A stretch of 41,930 nt of DNA from Paracoccaceae bacterium (GTDB taxonomy: Bacteria > Pseudomonadota > Alphaproteobacteria > Rhodobacterales > Rhodobacteraceae), in NCBI GenBank assembly GCA_030066175.1, contig JASJCC010000006.1, positions 1-41,930 of the forward strand, given 5' to 3'. The notes below the pieces were generated by a model. The model saw only the letters and a program-made list of their open reading frames with translations. It was not told the DNA's origin and did no database searches. Of this stretch, positions 34,613-41,930 are shown piece after piece (the first letter of the stretch is position 1; each line of letters starts with the position of its first letter). The position numbers were made by a program, and so were the translations under genes.

Positions 34613-36138
34613 ACCCGGCAATCTGGCTTGAGCGCACGGCCAAACGGATGCCGGACGCACCTGCGCTGTTTTCGGGCGAAGCCTGCCTCGAGGATTACGC
34701 AACTTTTGCTCGTCGGGCCGCGGCTCTGGCTTCGGCTCTTGCGGCGCGGGGCATTGCGCCCGGCGATCGGATCGCCCTGTTCTGCCCCAATCGAACCGAA
34801 TATCTTGAGGCGCTTTTCGGGATCTGGTGGTTGGGCGCGATCGCCGTTCCGATCAACGCAAAACTGCACGCAAAAGAGGCCGCGTGGATCATCGGCGATT
34901 CCGGCGCGCGGCTGGTTTTTGCCGATGACAAGTCCTGCCGCGCTCTGGCCGGAAATATTGAGAACAATGTCGCGTGCCTGTCAGTTGAGAGCGATGAATT
35001 CGCGGACATGTGCCATGGTCAGACGGCCGAGCCCCCGGCCCATATCGACCCGAATGATGTCATCTGGCTCTTCTACACATCAGGCACGACGGGGCGACCG
35101 AAAGGTGTGATGATCACCGCCGGCAACCTTGCATCGATGACGCTGAGCTACTTTGTGGATGTCGATGAGGTGCGCGCGGAAGATGCAATCCTTTATGCCG
35201 CGCCGATGAGTCATGGCGCCGGTATCTATAACTTCATGCACGTTCTGCGCGGGGCACGCCACGTTGTACCCGAAAGCGGCGGTTTCGATGCATCTGAAAT
35301 TCTCGCCCTTGCGCCGCGGATCGGATCGGTCTCGATGTTCGCAGCGCCGACCATGGTGCGCCGCCTTGTCGACGAAGCCAAGGTGACGGGGCAAACCGGC
35401 GACGGGTTGCGCACGATCGTCTATGCCGGTGGCCCGATGTACGAAGCCGATATCCTCGACGCAGTCGAGACCATGGGGCCACGCTTTGTGCAGGTTTACG
35501 GGCAAGGGGAATGCCCGATGGGGATCACCGCGCTTCGAAGGCAGGATGTGGCCAATCGCGAACATCCGCGCTGGCGGGCCCGGCTGAACTCGGTCGGTTG
35601 CGCGCAATCCGAGGTCGCGGTTGCCATCCTCGATGCCGAAGGCCGCGAGGTGCCGCGCGGCACAGTGGGCGAGATCGCCGTTCGCGGGCGGACCGTGATG
35701 AAAGGCTATTGGCAGAAAGCCGAGGCCACCGCCAAAGCGATCCGCGACGGTTGGCTTTGGACCGGGGACATGGGGCACATGGACGAGGATGGCTATGTCA
35801 CCATGCAGGACCGTTCAAAGGATATGATCATTTCCGGTGGGTCAAACATCTACCCGCGGGAGGTTGAGGAAGTTCTGCTGTCACATCCCGATGTGCGCGA
35901 AGTGGCGGTTGTCGGCCAAACTGACCCGGAATGGGGCGAGATCGTCGTGGCTTTTGTGGTGGCGCAGACTGGCAAAGATCTAGATGGCGCCGCGCTTGAT
36001 GCACTGTGCCTGGAACGCATCGCGCGCTTCAAACGCCCCAAGGCCTATCGTTTCACCGACGCCTTGCCAAAGAACAATTACGGCAAGGTGCTGAAGACCG
36101 AATTGCGTTGCATTCTGAAGGCGGAGACAGGGAAATGA
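34609..36138 (+). CDS. AMP-dependent acyl-CoA synthetase/ligase
   Basis: 509 aa, normal class I length. P-loop A3 motif WLFYTSGTTGRPKGVMIT, A5-like VYGQGECPMGIT, A7/A8 WLWTGDMGHMDEDGYVTMQDRSKDMIISGGSNIYPREVEEVL, and A10 lysine in KNNYGKVLKTELR are all intact. It activates a carboxylic acid to its CoA ester through an adenylate. Encoded between thiolase and a 3-hydroxybutyrate-dehydrogenase-like SDR, it probably activates a short or medium acid of one catabolic route. The substrate is not readable. Overlaps are ATGA at both ends. Confidence 0.93.
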   Translation: MNPAIWLERTAKRMPDAPALFSGEACLEDYATFARRAAALASALAARGIAPGDRIALFCPNRTEYLEALFGIWWLGAIAVPINAKLHAKEAAWIIGDSGARLVFADDKSCRALAGNIENNVACLSVESDEFADMCHGQTAEPPAHIDPNDVIWLFYTSGTTGRPKGVMITAGNLASMTLSYFVDVDEVRAEDAILYAAPMSHGAGIYNFMHVLRGARHVVPESGGFDASEILALAPRIGSVSMFAAPTMVRRLVDEAKVTGQTGDGLRTIVYAGGPMYEADILDAVETMGPRFVQVYGQGECPMGITALRRQDVANREHPRWRARLNSVGCAQSEVAVAILDAEGREVPRGTVGEIAVRGRTVMKGYWQKAEATAKAIRDGWLWTGDMGHMDEDGYVTMQDRSKDMIISGGSNIYPREVEEVLLSHPDVREVAVVGQTDPEWGEIVVAFVVAQTGKDLDGAALDALCLERIARFKRPKAYRFTDALPKNNYGKVLKTELRCILKAETGK

Positions 36139-36938
36139 AACAACTGGACGGAAAAACCGCCCTTGTGACCGGATCAGTGCAAGGCATCGGATTGGCCATT
36201 GCCGAAGCTCTTGCCGGAGCAGGTGCGCGGATCGCCCTGCATGGGCTCACCACCCCGGACGAGGCACAATCCGCGGCAGACAGCCTGCGCCAAGCCGGCG
36301 CGCCCGAGGTCCGGTTCTTCGATTCCGATATGCGCGACGTCGATGCGATCGTTGCGATGATGGGCGAAGTTGCGGAATGGGGCGGTGCCGATATCCTTGT
36401 CAACAACGCCGGCATCCAGAAAACCGTCAGCCTCGCCGAGGCCGATGCCGCAACGTGGGATGCGATCCTTGCGGTCAACTTGTCCGGCGCCTTTCACACC
36501 ATGCGCCTCGCCATGCCCTTGATGGCGCAGCGCGGCTATGGCCGCGTGATCAATATCGCCTCTGTGCACGGGCTCGTCGCCTCTGTGAACAAAGCGCCCT
36601 ACGTTGCGTCCAAGTTTGGTCTTGTCGGCATGAGCAAGGTTGCGGCGCTCGAATACGCGCAAGCCGGGACAAAGCGGCAAGGCGGTGTGACCGTGAACTG
36701 TATAGCGCCCGGCTGGACCGAGACCGCGATTATCGAACCGCAGGTGCAGGCGCGCGCATCGCAATTCGGCGGAGATCGCGATAAGGGCATCGCAGATCTT
36801 CTTGCTGAAAAGCAACCAACACGGCGCACATCCGACCCATCAGAGATCGGATCATTGGCGCTGTGGCTTTGCGACCCTATCGCGCACAACGTCACGGGTA
36901 CGACGATCCCTATCGATGGCGGCTGGACCGCGCAGTAG
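36135..36938 (+). CDS. Short-chain dehydrogenase, 3-hydroxybutyrate dehydrogenase-like
   Basis: 267 aa from ATG 36135, which overlaps the ligase stop (ATGA); the track start at 36006 is inside the ligase. NAD motif TGSVQGIGLA, NNAGIQ, catalytic Ser143, Tyr156 and Lys160. Residues that bind substrate in D-3-hydroxybutyrate dehydrogenase are also present: Gln95 (NAGIQ), His145, Lys153, Trp194 and a Gln at 203 or 205. Numbering matches the Pseudomonas fragi enzyme (Q94, H144, K152, Y155, W187, Q196) apart from a short insertion AGTKRQG. The ends LLAEKQP and GTTIPIDGGWTAQ are also HBDH-like. Acetoacetate/3-hydroxybutyrate or a close homologue is the likely substrate. Confidence 0.88.
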   Translation: MKQLDGKTALVTGSVQGIGLAIAEALAGAGARIALHGLTTPDEAQSAADSLRQAGAPEVRFFDSDMRDVDAIVAMMGEVAEWGGADILVNNAGIQKTVSLAEADAATWDAILAVNLSGAFHTMRLAMPLMAQRGYGRVINIASVHGLVASVNKAPYVASKFGLVGMSKVAALEYAQAGTKRQGGVTVNCIAPGWTETAIIEPQVQARASQFGGDRDKGIADLLAEKQPTRRTSDPSEIGSLALWLCDPIAHNVTGTTIPIDGGWTAQ

Positions 36939-37079
36939 GGCGGAAGCTGCCCATACGGTTTTCTAGCGCTTTCGACCAGACAGGTCTAACAAGCCCAGAA
37001 AACTCAGTTGCGCGAGTCACAAGTCTTGCAAAGATCACGTTCTTTAGCGCATCAGCGCCAATGAAGTCCCTATAGCCAG

Positions 37080-37700
37080 TTAGGTTCTGGCCCGATCGCC
37101 AATGCAAAATGGGTCGCCTCGCGCCGCGAAGTTTTGCACAGCCTCTGCAACAAACGCGCTCATGTGCTCCGCCAACGCCTCGCGCGTTGCGGTACCGTAA
37201 ATCCCCGCGACCGTGGGGGATGACACTGCGAAATACTGGATCGCGCCGATAATCTGGTAGGCCCAGGCCAATGCGGCCTCGTCCGGCAAGTCCGCGTGAC
37301 CCGGCATTGCTTTCGTCAAGGCGATCAGCCGGTCAAGATACGGCTTCATCGGCCAGCGGCGGGCCCTTGCGTTGCTGTCCAATAGTGCCCGGACGACAAG
37401 ACGGGCATCGTTGGGATCCGTCTTGGTCGATGCCACCATACCTACGAAATATGCCTCCAGGTGAGCAACCGGATCATTGTCCGCGGCAGCGTCAATCTCC
37501 TTGCAAAGCCGGTTCGCGAGCCCCGTCAAAACTTCGCCGTAGAGCCTCTCCTTGGTGCCGAAAAAATGCAGCAACGCTTGTTTCGTGACCCCCGCCTCTT
37601 TCGCAAGCGCCGCGAGGCTCACCCCATGAAAGCCGTGCTCGGCAAATTGCCGGGTGGCGATGGCGATGTACTCTTCTTGTGGGTCGTCGCTGCGTCCCAT
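37080..37700 (-). CDS. TetR-family regulator of the Rieske oxygenase gene
   Basis: 206 aa from ATG 37700, chosen because AGGAGGG lies six bases upstream; the track start at 37745 is 15 codons too early. The N-terminal helix-turn-helix is YIAIATRQFAEHGFHGVSLAALAKEAGVTKQALLHFFGTKERLYGEVL. The ligand domain is typical in length, with YQIIGAIQYFAVSSPTVAGIYG in the C-terminal part. It is divergent from the Rieske oxygenase gene across 95 bp that contain two palindromic operator-like sites, so local repression is the expected role. Confidence 0.93.
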   Translation of the reverse strand: MGRSDDPQEEYIAIATRQFAEHGFHGVSLAALAKEAGVTKQALLHFFGTKERLYGEVLTGLANRLCKEIDAAADNDPVAHLEAYFVGMVASTKTDPNDARLVVRALLDSNARARRWPMKPYLDRLIALTKAMPGHADLPDEAALAWAYQIIGAIQYFAVSSPTVAGIYGTATREALAEHMSAFVAEAVQNFAARGDPFCIGDRART

Positions 37701-37744
37701 TCCGCGCCCTCCTATTGTTACGTTGCGTAGCACGGGATTGATCA

Positions 37745-37779
37745 CTTACCAATCGTCAAGTAACTTACCGATCGGTAAG
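37745..37779. promoter_or_regulatory. Tandem TetR operators between tetR and the Rieske oxygenase gene
   Basis: CTTACCGATCGGTAAG (37764-37779) is a perfect 16-base palindrome. CTTACCAATCGTCAAG (37745-37760) is a degenerate copy with 13 of 16 positions matching, 19 bases away centre to centre. TTGATC at 37738 followed 17 bases later by TAACTT would be a weak promoter for the oxygenase whose spacer and -10 these sites cover. The arrangement is what a TetR autorepressor needs to control both genes. Confidence 0.75.
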
Positions 37780-37795
37780 CTAAGGGGCGTCTGAA

Positions 37796-38944
37796 ATGGA
37801 TAGGGAAACCGAACTCAGCCTAATCAGGGAAATCATCGGCCTCGCCGAGCAGAAATCGACGCATTTGGACATGTCGGTCACCCACTCCCCTATTTCGCGC
37901 TATGCCAGCCCCGAGCGGTTCGAGCGCGAGATGGCGATGATCTTTCGCCGTAAGCCTGTGGTCGCCGCTCATAGTTCTGAATTGCAGGGCGAGAATGCCT
38001 TTGTTGCCCGCAATTTCATGGGTTTGCCGCTTCTCCTGACTCGTGACGCCGAGGGCAAAGCCCACGCGTTTCTGAACGTCTGCCGCCATCGCGGTGCGAA
38101 ATTGGAACGCGACACCGCAGGCTGCAAGCGCGTCTTCACGTGCCCCTATCATGCATGGAGCTGGACCAACCAAGGCCAGTTGCGTGCGGTACCGCAAGAG
38201 GCGCAGGGGTTTCCCGATCTGCCCCGGGCCGAGCGCGGCCTGCGGCGCCTTCCCGTGGCCGAGGCATACGGGTTCATCTGGATCATCGCCAACCCCGAAG
38301 CCGCCGAAATGCCGGATATCGACGCATGGTTGAGCGGTCTCGCCAGTGATTTTGACTGGATGGGGCTGGCCGACCACCGGATCGCCGTTGTCGAGACCTT
38401 TGAGATCAAAGCCAACTGGAAGGTTCTGGTGGAAGGTGGGCTAGAGGCCTATCATTTCCGTGTCGCCCACAAAAACACGATCGCGCCGCACTTCCCCGAC
38501 AACCTTATGTCCTATCGGCAATTCGGCCATCACATGCGGGGCGTTCTGCCCCGCAACGCAATGGCGGACTTGCACAGCGTACCGGAAAGCGATTGGCAGA
38601 TCCGCAGAGATGCGAACCTTCTCTATACCTTGCTGCCCAACATTCAAATGCTCGTCCAGCAGGATCATTTCATGTGGTTCCACTTCGAACCGGTCTCGGT
38701 CGATACAACACGCTTCCGGATGGCCACAACTGTCCCCAACAGCGCGCCCCAGAACGACGAGATGGAAGCCCATTGGCGTAGAAACCAAAAGATCACTGTC
38801 ACCGCGCTCATGGAAGACTTCGAATTGGGCGAAGAGATCCAGGCCGGTTTTGCGTCACGCGGGAACCCAAGCCATCTTTTTGGCCGCTTCGAAGGCGCGC
38901 TGAACCGGTTCAACCTGGCCGTGGAAGAGATGATTGCGGGATAG
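37796..38944 (+). CDS. Rieske non-heme iron oxygenase, alpha subunit
   Basis: 382 aa. The Rieske [2Fe-2S] motif is LNVCRHRGAKLERDTAGCKRVFTCPYHAWSW (Cys96, His98, Cys116, His119). Mononuclear Fe ligands are His220 and His225 in GGLEAYHFRVAHKNT and Asp341 in MEDFELGEE. The residue bridging Rieske and iron sites is Glu217 (LEAYH) rather than Asp, as in carnitine-monooxygenase-like members. It hydroxylates or demethylates an organic substrate with O2. No reductase or ferredoxin is encoded nearby, so electrons must come from elsewhere. The start has AAGGGG eight bases upstream. It is probably regulated by the divergent TetR. Confidence 0.93.
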   Translation: MDRETELSLIREIIGLAEQKSTHLDMSVTHSPISRYASPERFEREMAMIFRRKPVVAAHSSELQGENAFVARNFMGLPLLLTRDAEGKAHAFLNVCRHRGAKLERDTAGCKRVFTCPYHAWSWTNQGQLRAVPQEAQGFPDLPRAERGLRRLPVAEAYGFIWIIANPEAAEMPDIDAWLSGLASDFDWMGLADHRIAVVETFEIKANWKVLVEGGLEAYHFRVAHKNTIAPHFPDNLMSYRQFGHHMRGVLPRNAMADLHSVPESDWQIRRDANLLYTLLPNIQMLVQQDHFMWFHFEPVSVDTTRFRMATTVPNSAPQNDEMEAHWRRNQKITVTALMEDFELGEEIQAGFASRGNPSHLFGRFEGALNRFNLAVEEMIAG

Positions 38945-39062
38945 CGAACCGGGAACGCGGATCATGAGCTTTCAGAAGGGCCGCATTGCTTTCGCATTGC
39001 GTATTTGACCGGACCGTCACAAGTGCAATCCAACGAATATGCGGCGACTCGGTTCTTAGATA

Positions 39063-39671
39063 TCAATCCGTTTTGGTCGGCGGCAAAAACGCTGCACCAA
39101 CAAGGTGCAGGTAGTCATCTTCCGAAACCGTAATCTCTGTTTTGTCGGCTTTGCCATCAAGCGCCAGGAAGGAATGACCGTGCACCGCGCACCATAGCGC
39201 ATAAGCGCGGGCGTTCACCGCCGGATCGTCCTGCGAACGGCCCATATGTTCGGCGACAACGCGAATAACGATCGCGAACTTACCGCGTCCTTCCTCGGTC
39301 AGCTTGGGCGCTTCGATACGGGAGCCCGCCATCCCGAACATCAGCGCAAAAATTCCCGGCTCGCTGCGGGCAAAGTCGATATAGGATTTGCCCAGCGCGA
39401 CGATGCGTTCCGGATCACCGGCCGGATAAGCGTCGGCTGCGGCTTGCATGGCCTCCCCCATCCGCCGCATGCCAGACAGGATCACTTCATGCAGGATCTC
39501 TTCGCGATCCTTGAAATGCTTGTAGGGCGCTGCGGTGCTGACTCCGGCCGACCGACAGGCTTCGGCAATCGACCAACCATCGGGCCCATGGCTTTCGATC
39601 AGTTGGCGGACTGACTCAACCAACTGCTCTTTCAGATCACCATGGTGGTATTTCTTTTTCTTTTCGATCAA
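39063..39671 (-). CDS. TetR-family regulator of the RND efflux genes
   Basis: 202 aa from TTG 39671. No in-frame ATG lies upstream, and the upstream ATG at about 39687 is in another frame. The sequence EKKKKYHHGDLKEQLVESVRQLIESHG, then WSIAEACRSAGVSTAAPYKHFKDREEILHEVI, is a normal TetR N-terminus, so TTG is accepted. It has a C-terminal ligand domain of the WHG type (IDFARSEPGIFALMFGMAG, ALWCAVHGHSFLALDG). It is divergent from the adaptor gene, with GTTAG/CTAAC half-sites between them. Confidence 0.9.
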   Translation of the reverse strand: MIEKKKKYHHGDLKEQLVESVRQLIESHGPDGWSIAEACRSAGVSTAAPYKHFKDREEILHEVILSGMRRMGEAMQAAADAYPAGDPERIVALGKSYIDFARSEPGIFALMFGMAGSRIEAPKLTEEGRGKFAIVIRVVAEHMGRSQDDPAVNARAYALWCAVHGHSFLALDGKADKTEITVSEDDYLHLVGAAFLPPTKTD

Positions 39672-39711
39672 CGCCTTATCAGCCTCATGTTAGTATCACA
39701 AACATTTTTCT

Positions 39712-39753
39712 TTGACTTTGTTAGCGGTACTAACATATGTGAGAGACGCTAAC
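39712..39753 (+). promoter_or_regulatory. Promoter of the RND genes with TetR palindrome in the spacer
   Basis: TTGACT (39712-39717) followed after 17-18 bases by a TATGT-type -10 (39735-39741) makes a plausible promoter. TGTTAG-cggta-CTAACA (39719-39735) sits exactly in the spacer. Further half-sites TGTTAG (39688-39693) and CTAAC (39749-39753) flank it. Binding would occlude RNA polymerase. Confidence 0.65.
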
Positions 39754-39780
39754 TTCGCAAGCTTTGACACAGGTTTTGCC

Positions 39781-40950
39781 ATGGATACCCCAGATCAGAA
39801 ACCCGCGCGAACTCTTTGGACACGTATGTTGTTGAGCGCGGGGCGGACCGCGCTGACGTTGACACTGGTGGCAGGTGCAGCAGGCACCGGCATCGCCGGA
39901 TACTCAGCTCTATCGGTGCGCGCATCCGAGGCGGAAAGTCCTGCGCCTGCCCCGCGGACAGTGGTATCGCCCGAAATGCTGCGGATCGAAAGCTCTGTCA
40001 CGCTGCCACGCCGCTTCACCGGACAATTTGAGGCGGCACAAGAGGTGGCACTCGGTTTCGAAGAAGGCGGCACCATCGAAGCGGTTTGGGTACGCGAAGG
40101 CGACGCGGTGCATGCAGGCACGATCATCGCCAGGCTCGACACCCGGCTGCTTGACGCAGAGCGCACGCGCCTGCTGGCGTCACAAGCGGCCCTAGCGGCG
40201 CAGGCCGAACTGGCGCGGCGCACGAATGACCGACAGGCCGCGCTCGTAGCCGAAGGTCACGTGACGCAGCAGAGGCTCGACGAAACCTCTCTACAGCTCG
40301 CACAGCTCGAGGCGTCGCTGAGCGAAATCGATGCCGCCATCGCCGCACTCGATGTCCGGATCTCAAAAACGGTGATCCGGGCGCCTTTCGCGGGGCGCAT
40401 CGGTGCACGGCTATTGGATGACGGCGCGGTCGCTGGTCCGGGCGCCGGTGTGGTGACCCTGCTCGAAGCCGGCCCTGCCCGTTTCCGCGTCGCGGTCGAT
40501 CCAGAGCTTGCGGCACGCCTGTTGCCCAATTCAGAAGTAGAGATCGACACCTCAGGACGTGCCCTCTCGGCGCGCCTTGCCGAGCTTGCGCCCGAGCTTG
40601 ATCCCGCAACGCGCAATCAGATCGCCTATTTCGATCTCCTCCCCAGCACCTCCGCGCCACCTGCCCGTACAACAGGCGAGGTGATACTGCCCGACACGCA
40701 AAGCGAGATTGGCGTTTGGGTCCCGCTTTCGGCTTTGCGCCGCGGCCCGCGGGGCGCTTGGACGTTGCTGACGGTAACGAAAGACGATCACGGCATTGCA
40801 ACCGTCGGACAAGAGGCCGCAGAGGTGCTGCATCTTGACGAAAGCCGGGCCTTTGTACGCGGCAGTTTCAGCGATGGCACGCTGTACCTGCCCGGCGGCA
40901 CCCACCGGGTTGTACCCGGCGAGGCGGTGCGCCTTGCGGAGGCGGGCTGA
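39781..40950 (+). CDS. RND efflux periplasmic adaptor (membrane fusion protein)
   Basis: 389 aa from ATG 39781; the track start at 39712 lies in the promoter. An N-terminal hydrophobic anchor (LLSAGRTALTLTLVAGAAGTGIAGYSAL) precedes the lipoyl-like half motif FTGQFEAAQEVALGFEEGGTIEAVWVREGDAVHAGTIIARLDTRLLDAERTRLLASQ. An alpha-hairpin with coiled-coil character follows (QAALVAEGHVTQQRLDETSLQLAQLEASLSEIDAAIAALDVRI), and then the returning lipoyl half KTVIRAPFAGRIGARLLDDGAVAGPG. It links the inner-membrane pump to an outer-membrane channel. The stop overlaps the pump ATG (TGATG). Confidence 0.93.
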   Translation: MDTPDQKPARTLWTRMLLSAGRTALTLTLVAGAAGTGIAGYSALSVRASEAESPAPAPRTVVSPEMLRIESSVTLPRRFTGQFEAAQEVALGFEEGGTIEAVWVREGDAVHAGTIIARLDTRLLDAERTRLLASQAALAAQAELARRTNDRQAALVAEGHVTQQRLDETSLQLAQLEASLSEIDAAIAALDVRISKTVIRAPFAGRIGARLLDDGAVAGPGAGVVTLLEAGPARFRVAVDPELAARLLPNSEVEIDTSGRALSARLAELAPELDPATRNQIAYFDLLPSTSAPPARTTGEVILPDTQSEIGVWVPLSALRRGPRGAWTLLTVTKDDHGIATVGQEAAEVLHLDESRAFVRGSFSDGTLYLPGGTHRVVPGEAVRLAEAG

Positions 40951-41930
40951 TGCGGGGTGCACTTGGATCTCTCACTTGGCGGGAGCCGCGGATCGTCGCT
41001 CTTGCGCTACTTGTGATCATCGCCGCCGGCCTCTCAACGCTTGTCTCGATTGGGCGGCAAGAGGACCCGACGATCACCAATATCTTTGCAACCATCACCA
41101 CCCCGTATCCTGGCGCCGAACCCGCCCGGGTCGAAGCGCTGGTAACCGTCGAAATCGAAGATGCCCTGCGCGAGATCGCCGAGGTCGACGTCATCGAATC
41201 CACCTCTTCCACTGGTATCTCCATCGTGTCGGTAGAGCTGATCGAGACCATCGCCAAGGATCGGATCGAGCAAGTCTGGTCGGAAATCCGCGATGAACTG
41301 GCCGATGCCGCGCAAGGTTTTCCAGACGGCGCGATGGAGCCCGAGTTGGACACCGACGGGGCCGGCGCCTTTGGGGCTATCGTTGCGCTGACGCCAGCGC
41401 GTGCCGAGGTGCCCCAGACACTGATCGGACGCTATGGCGAGGCGCTGGCAGATGTCTTGCGCAACGTGCCTGGCACCAAGCTTGTCGAACTCTACGGCAT
41501 GCCCGACGAAGAAATCACCGTGACGCTTGATGCATCTCGGGCGGCGGCTTTGGGGCTGACCGCCAGCCGGGTCGCACGGGCGGTGCAGGCTGCCGATGCC
41601 AAACTGCGCGCGGGCCAGGTGACCGGCGCCGCCGACGAATTGGTTGTCGAAGTCCAAGGCGAGATCGACAGCCTCGCGCGGCTGACGTCTATCGTGCTCC
41701 GGGAAGGGGCTGATGGCGCGACACTCCGGTTGGGCGATATCGCCAAAGTCGAACGGGGCCCGCGTCTGCCCGCCGCCGAGGCAGCATTGCAGGACGGTCG
41801 ACCCGCAGTGCTTGTCGCAGCAATGCTTGAAGACGGGTTGCAAGTCGATGTTTGGGCGTCCGACATTCGTGACACGCTTGCAGGTTTCGAAACCCAATTG
41901 CCGGGCGGCATGGACCTCGCGCTGGTGTTC
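40950..41930 (+). CDS. RND efflux pump, inner-membrane transporter (cut by window edge)
   Basis: 327 codons of the N-terminus, open at the right edge, so absent from the ORF track. MRGALGSLTWREPRIVALALLVIIAAGLSTLVSIGRQEDPTITNIFATITTPYPGAEPARVEALVTVEIEDALREIAEVDVIESTSSTGISIVSVEL contains the first membrane helix and the porter PN1 start of AcrB-like RND pumps, including the EDPxxTxxxxxVxTxYPGA signature. Later DEEITVTLDASRAAALGLTASRVARAVQAADAKLRAGQV is porter PN2/PC1 sequence. It is coupled to the adaptor gene. The substrate is unknown; the EDP-type sequence is shared by multidrug and hydrophobe exporters. Confidence 0.93.
   Translation, partial: MRGALGSLTWREPRIVALALLVIIAAGLSTLVSIGRQEDPTITNIFATITTPYPGAEPARVEALVTVEIEDALREIAEVDVIESTSSTGISIVSVELIETIAKDRIEQVWSEIRDELADAAQGFPDGAMEPELDTDGAGAFGAIVALTPARAEVPQTLIGRYGEALADVLRNVPGTKLVELYGMPDEEITVTLDASRAAALGLTASRVARAVQAADAKLRAGQVTGAADELVVEVQGEIDSLARLTSIVLREGADGATLRLGDIAKVERGPRLPAAEAALQDGRPAVLVAAMLEDGLQVDVWASDIRDTLAGFETQLPGGMDLALVF

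Noticed and set aside
36135-36938. Generic 3-oxoacyl-ACP reductase (FabG)
   Set aside because: The Gln95/His145/Lys153/Trp194 set and the LLAEKQP and GGWTAQ ends match 3-hydroxybutyrate dehydrogenase better.

Overview
This window reads as a high-GC alphaproteobacterial chromosome (or large replicon), most likely from the Rhodobacterales/Roseobacter group. The reasons are dense operons with ATGA/GTGA/TGATG stop-start overlaps, a glgP-B-C-A-X glycogen operon, a DUF1036 protein, a MoxR/VWA gene set, and a CCCCGGG-cttga-CCCGGGG palindrome of a type common in alphaproteobacteria. This assignment is an inference from gene content; no rRNA or tRNA is present. I see no tRNA, rRNA, CRISPR array or intact insertion sequence.

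Layout. 1-7981 (minus): glgP, glgB, glgC, glgA and the 5' part of glgX, a complete glycogen synthesis and breakdown operon. 8239-8852 (plus): a short leader-like ORF and a secreted DUF1036 protein that looks C-terminally truncated. 8853-9785: a gene-poor patch with remnants of a minus-strand gene. 9786-13865 (minus): an AttEFGH-type ABC exporter set, consisting of an ATPase, one fused FtsX-like permease and a CrtC/AttH-like lipocalin protein. 13989-17010 (plus): a three-gene cluster of membrane protein, MoxR AAA+ ATPase and VWA/DUF2201 protein.

17422-26808 (minus) is the most coherent system. Nine adjacent genes encode maleylacetate reductase, a complete LIV-type ABC importer (binding protein, two ATPases, two permeases), a TfdB-like FAD phenol monooxygenase, a hydroxyquinol 1,2-dioxygenase-like intradiol enzyme and a BKACE (DUF849) beta-keto acid cleavage enzyme. 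A LysR gene (26900-27847) is divergent. Together they predict uptake of a resorcinol-like phenol, hydroxylation to hydroxyquinol, ring cleavage to maleylacetate and reduction to 3-oxoadipate. The BKACE could then convert 3-oxoadipate plus acetyl-CoA to succinyl-CoA plus acetoacetate, replacing the PcaIJ/PcaF steps. That last step is an inference, supported by a substitution at the BKACE substrate-specificity position.

27848-32819 is accessory in character: a lower-GC stretch without a convincing gene, an 862-aa orphan protein with a striking Gly-rich repeat block, a convergent proline-rich acidic orphan, and another empty stretch. 32820-38944 holds a PAS-LuxR regulator divergent from a thiolase / AMP-dependent acyl-CoA ligase / 3-hydroxybutyrate-dehydrogenase-like SDR operon. 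It then holds a TetR gene divergent from a Rieske oxygenase, with two tandem palindromic operators between them. 39063-41930 holds a second TetR divergent from an RND efflux adaptor and pump; the pump is cut by the window edge, and a palindrome lies in the candidate promoter spacer.
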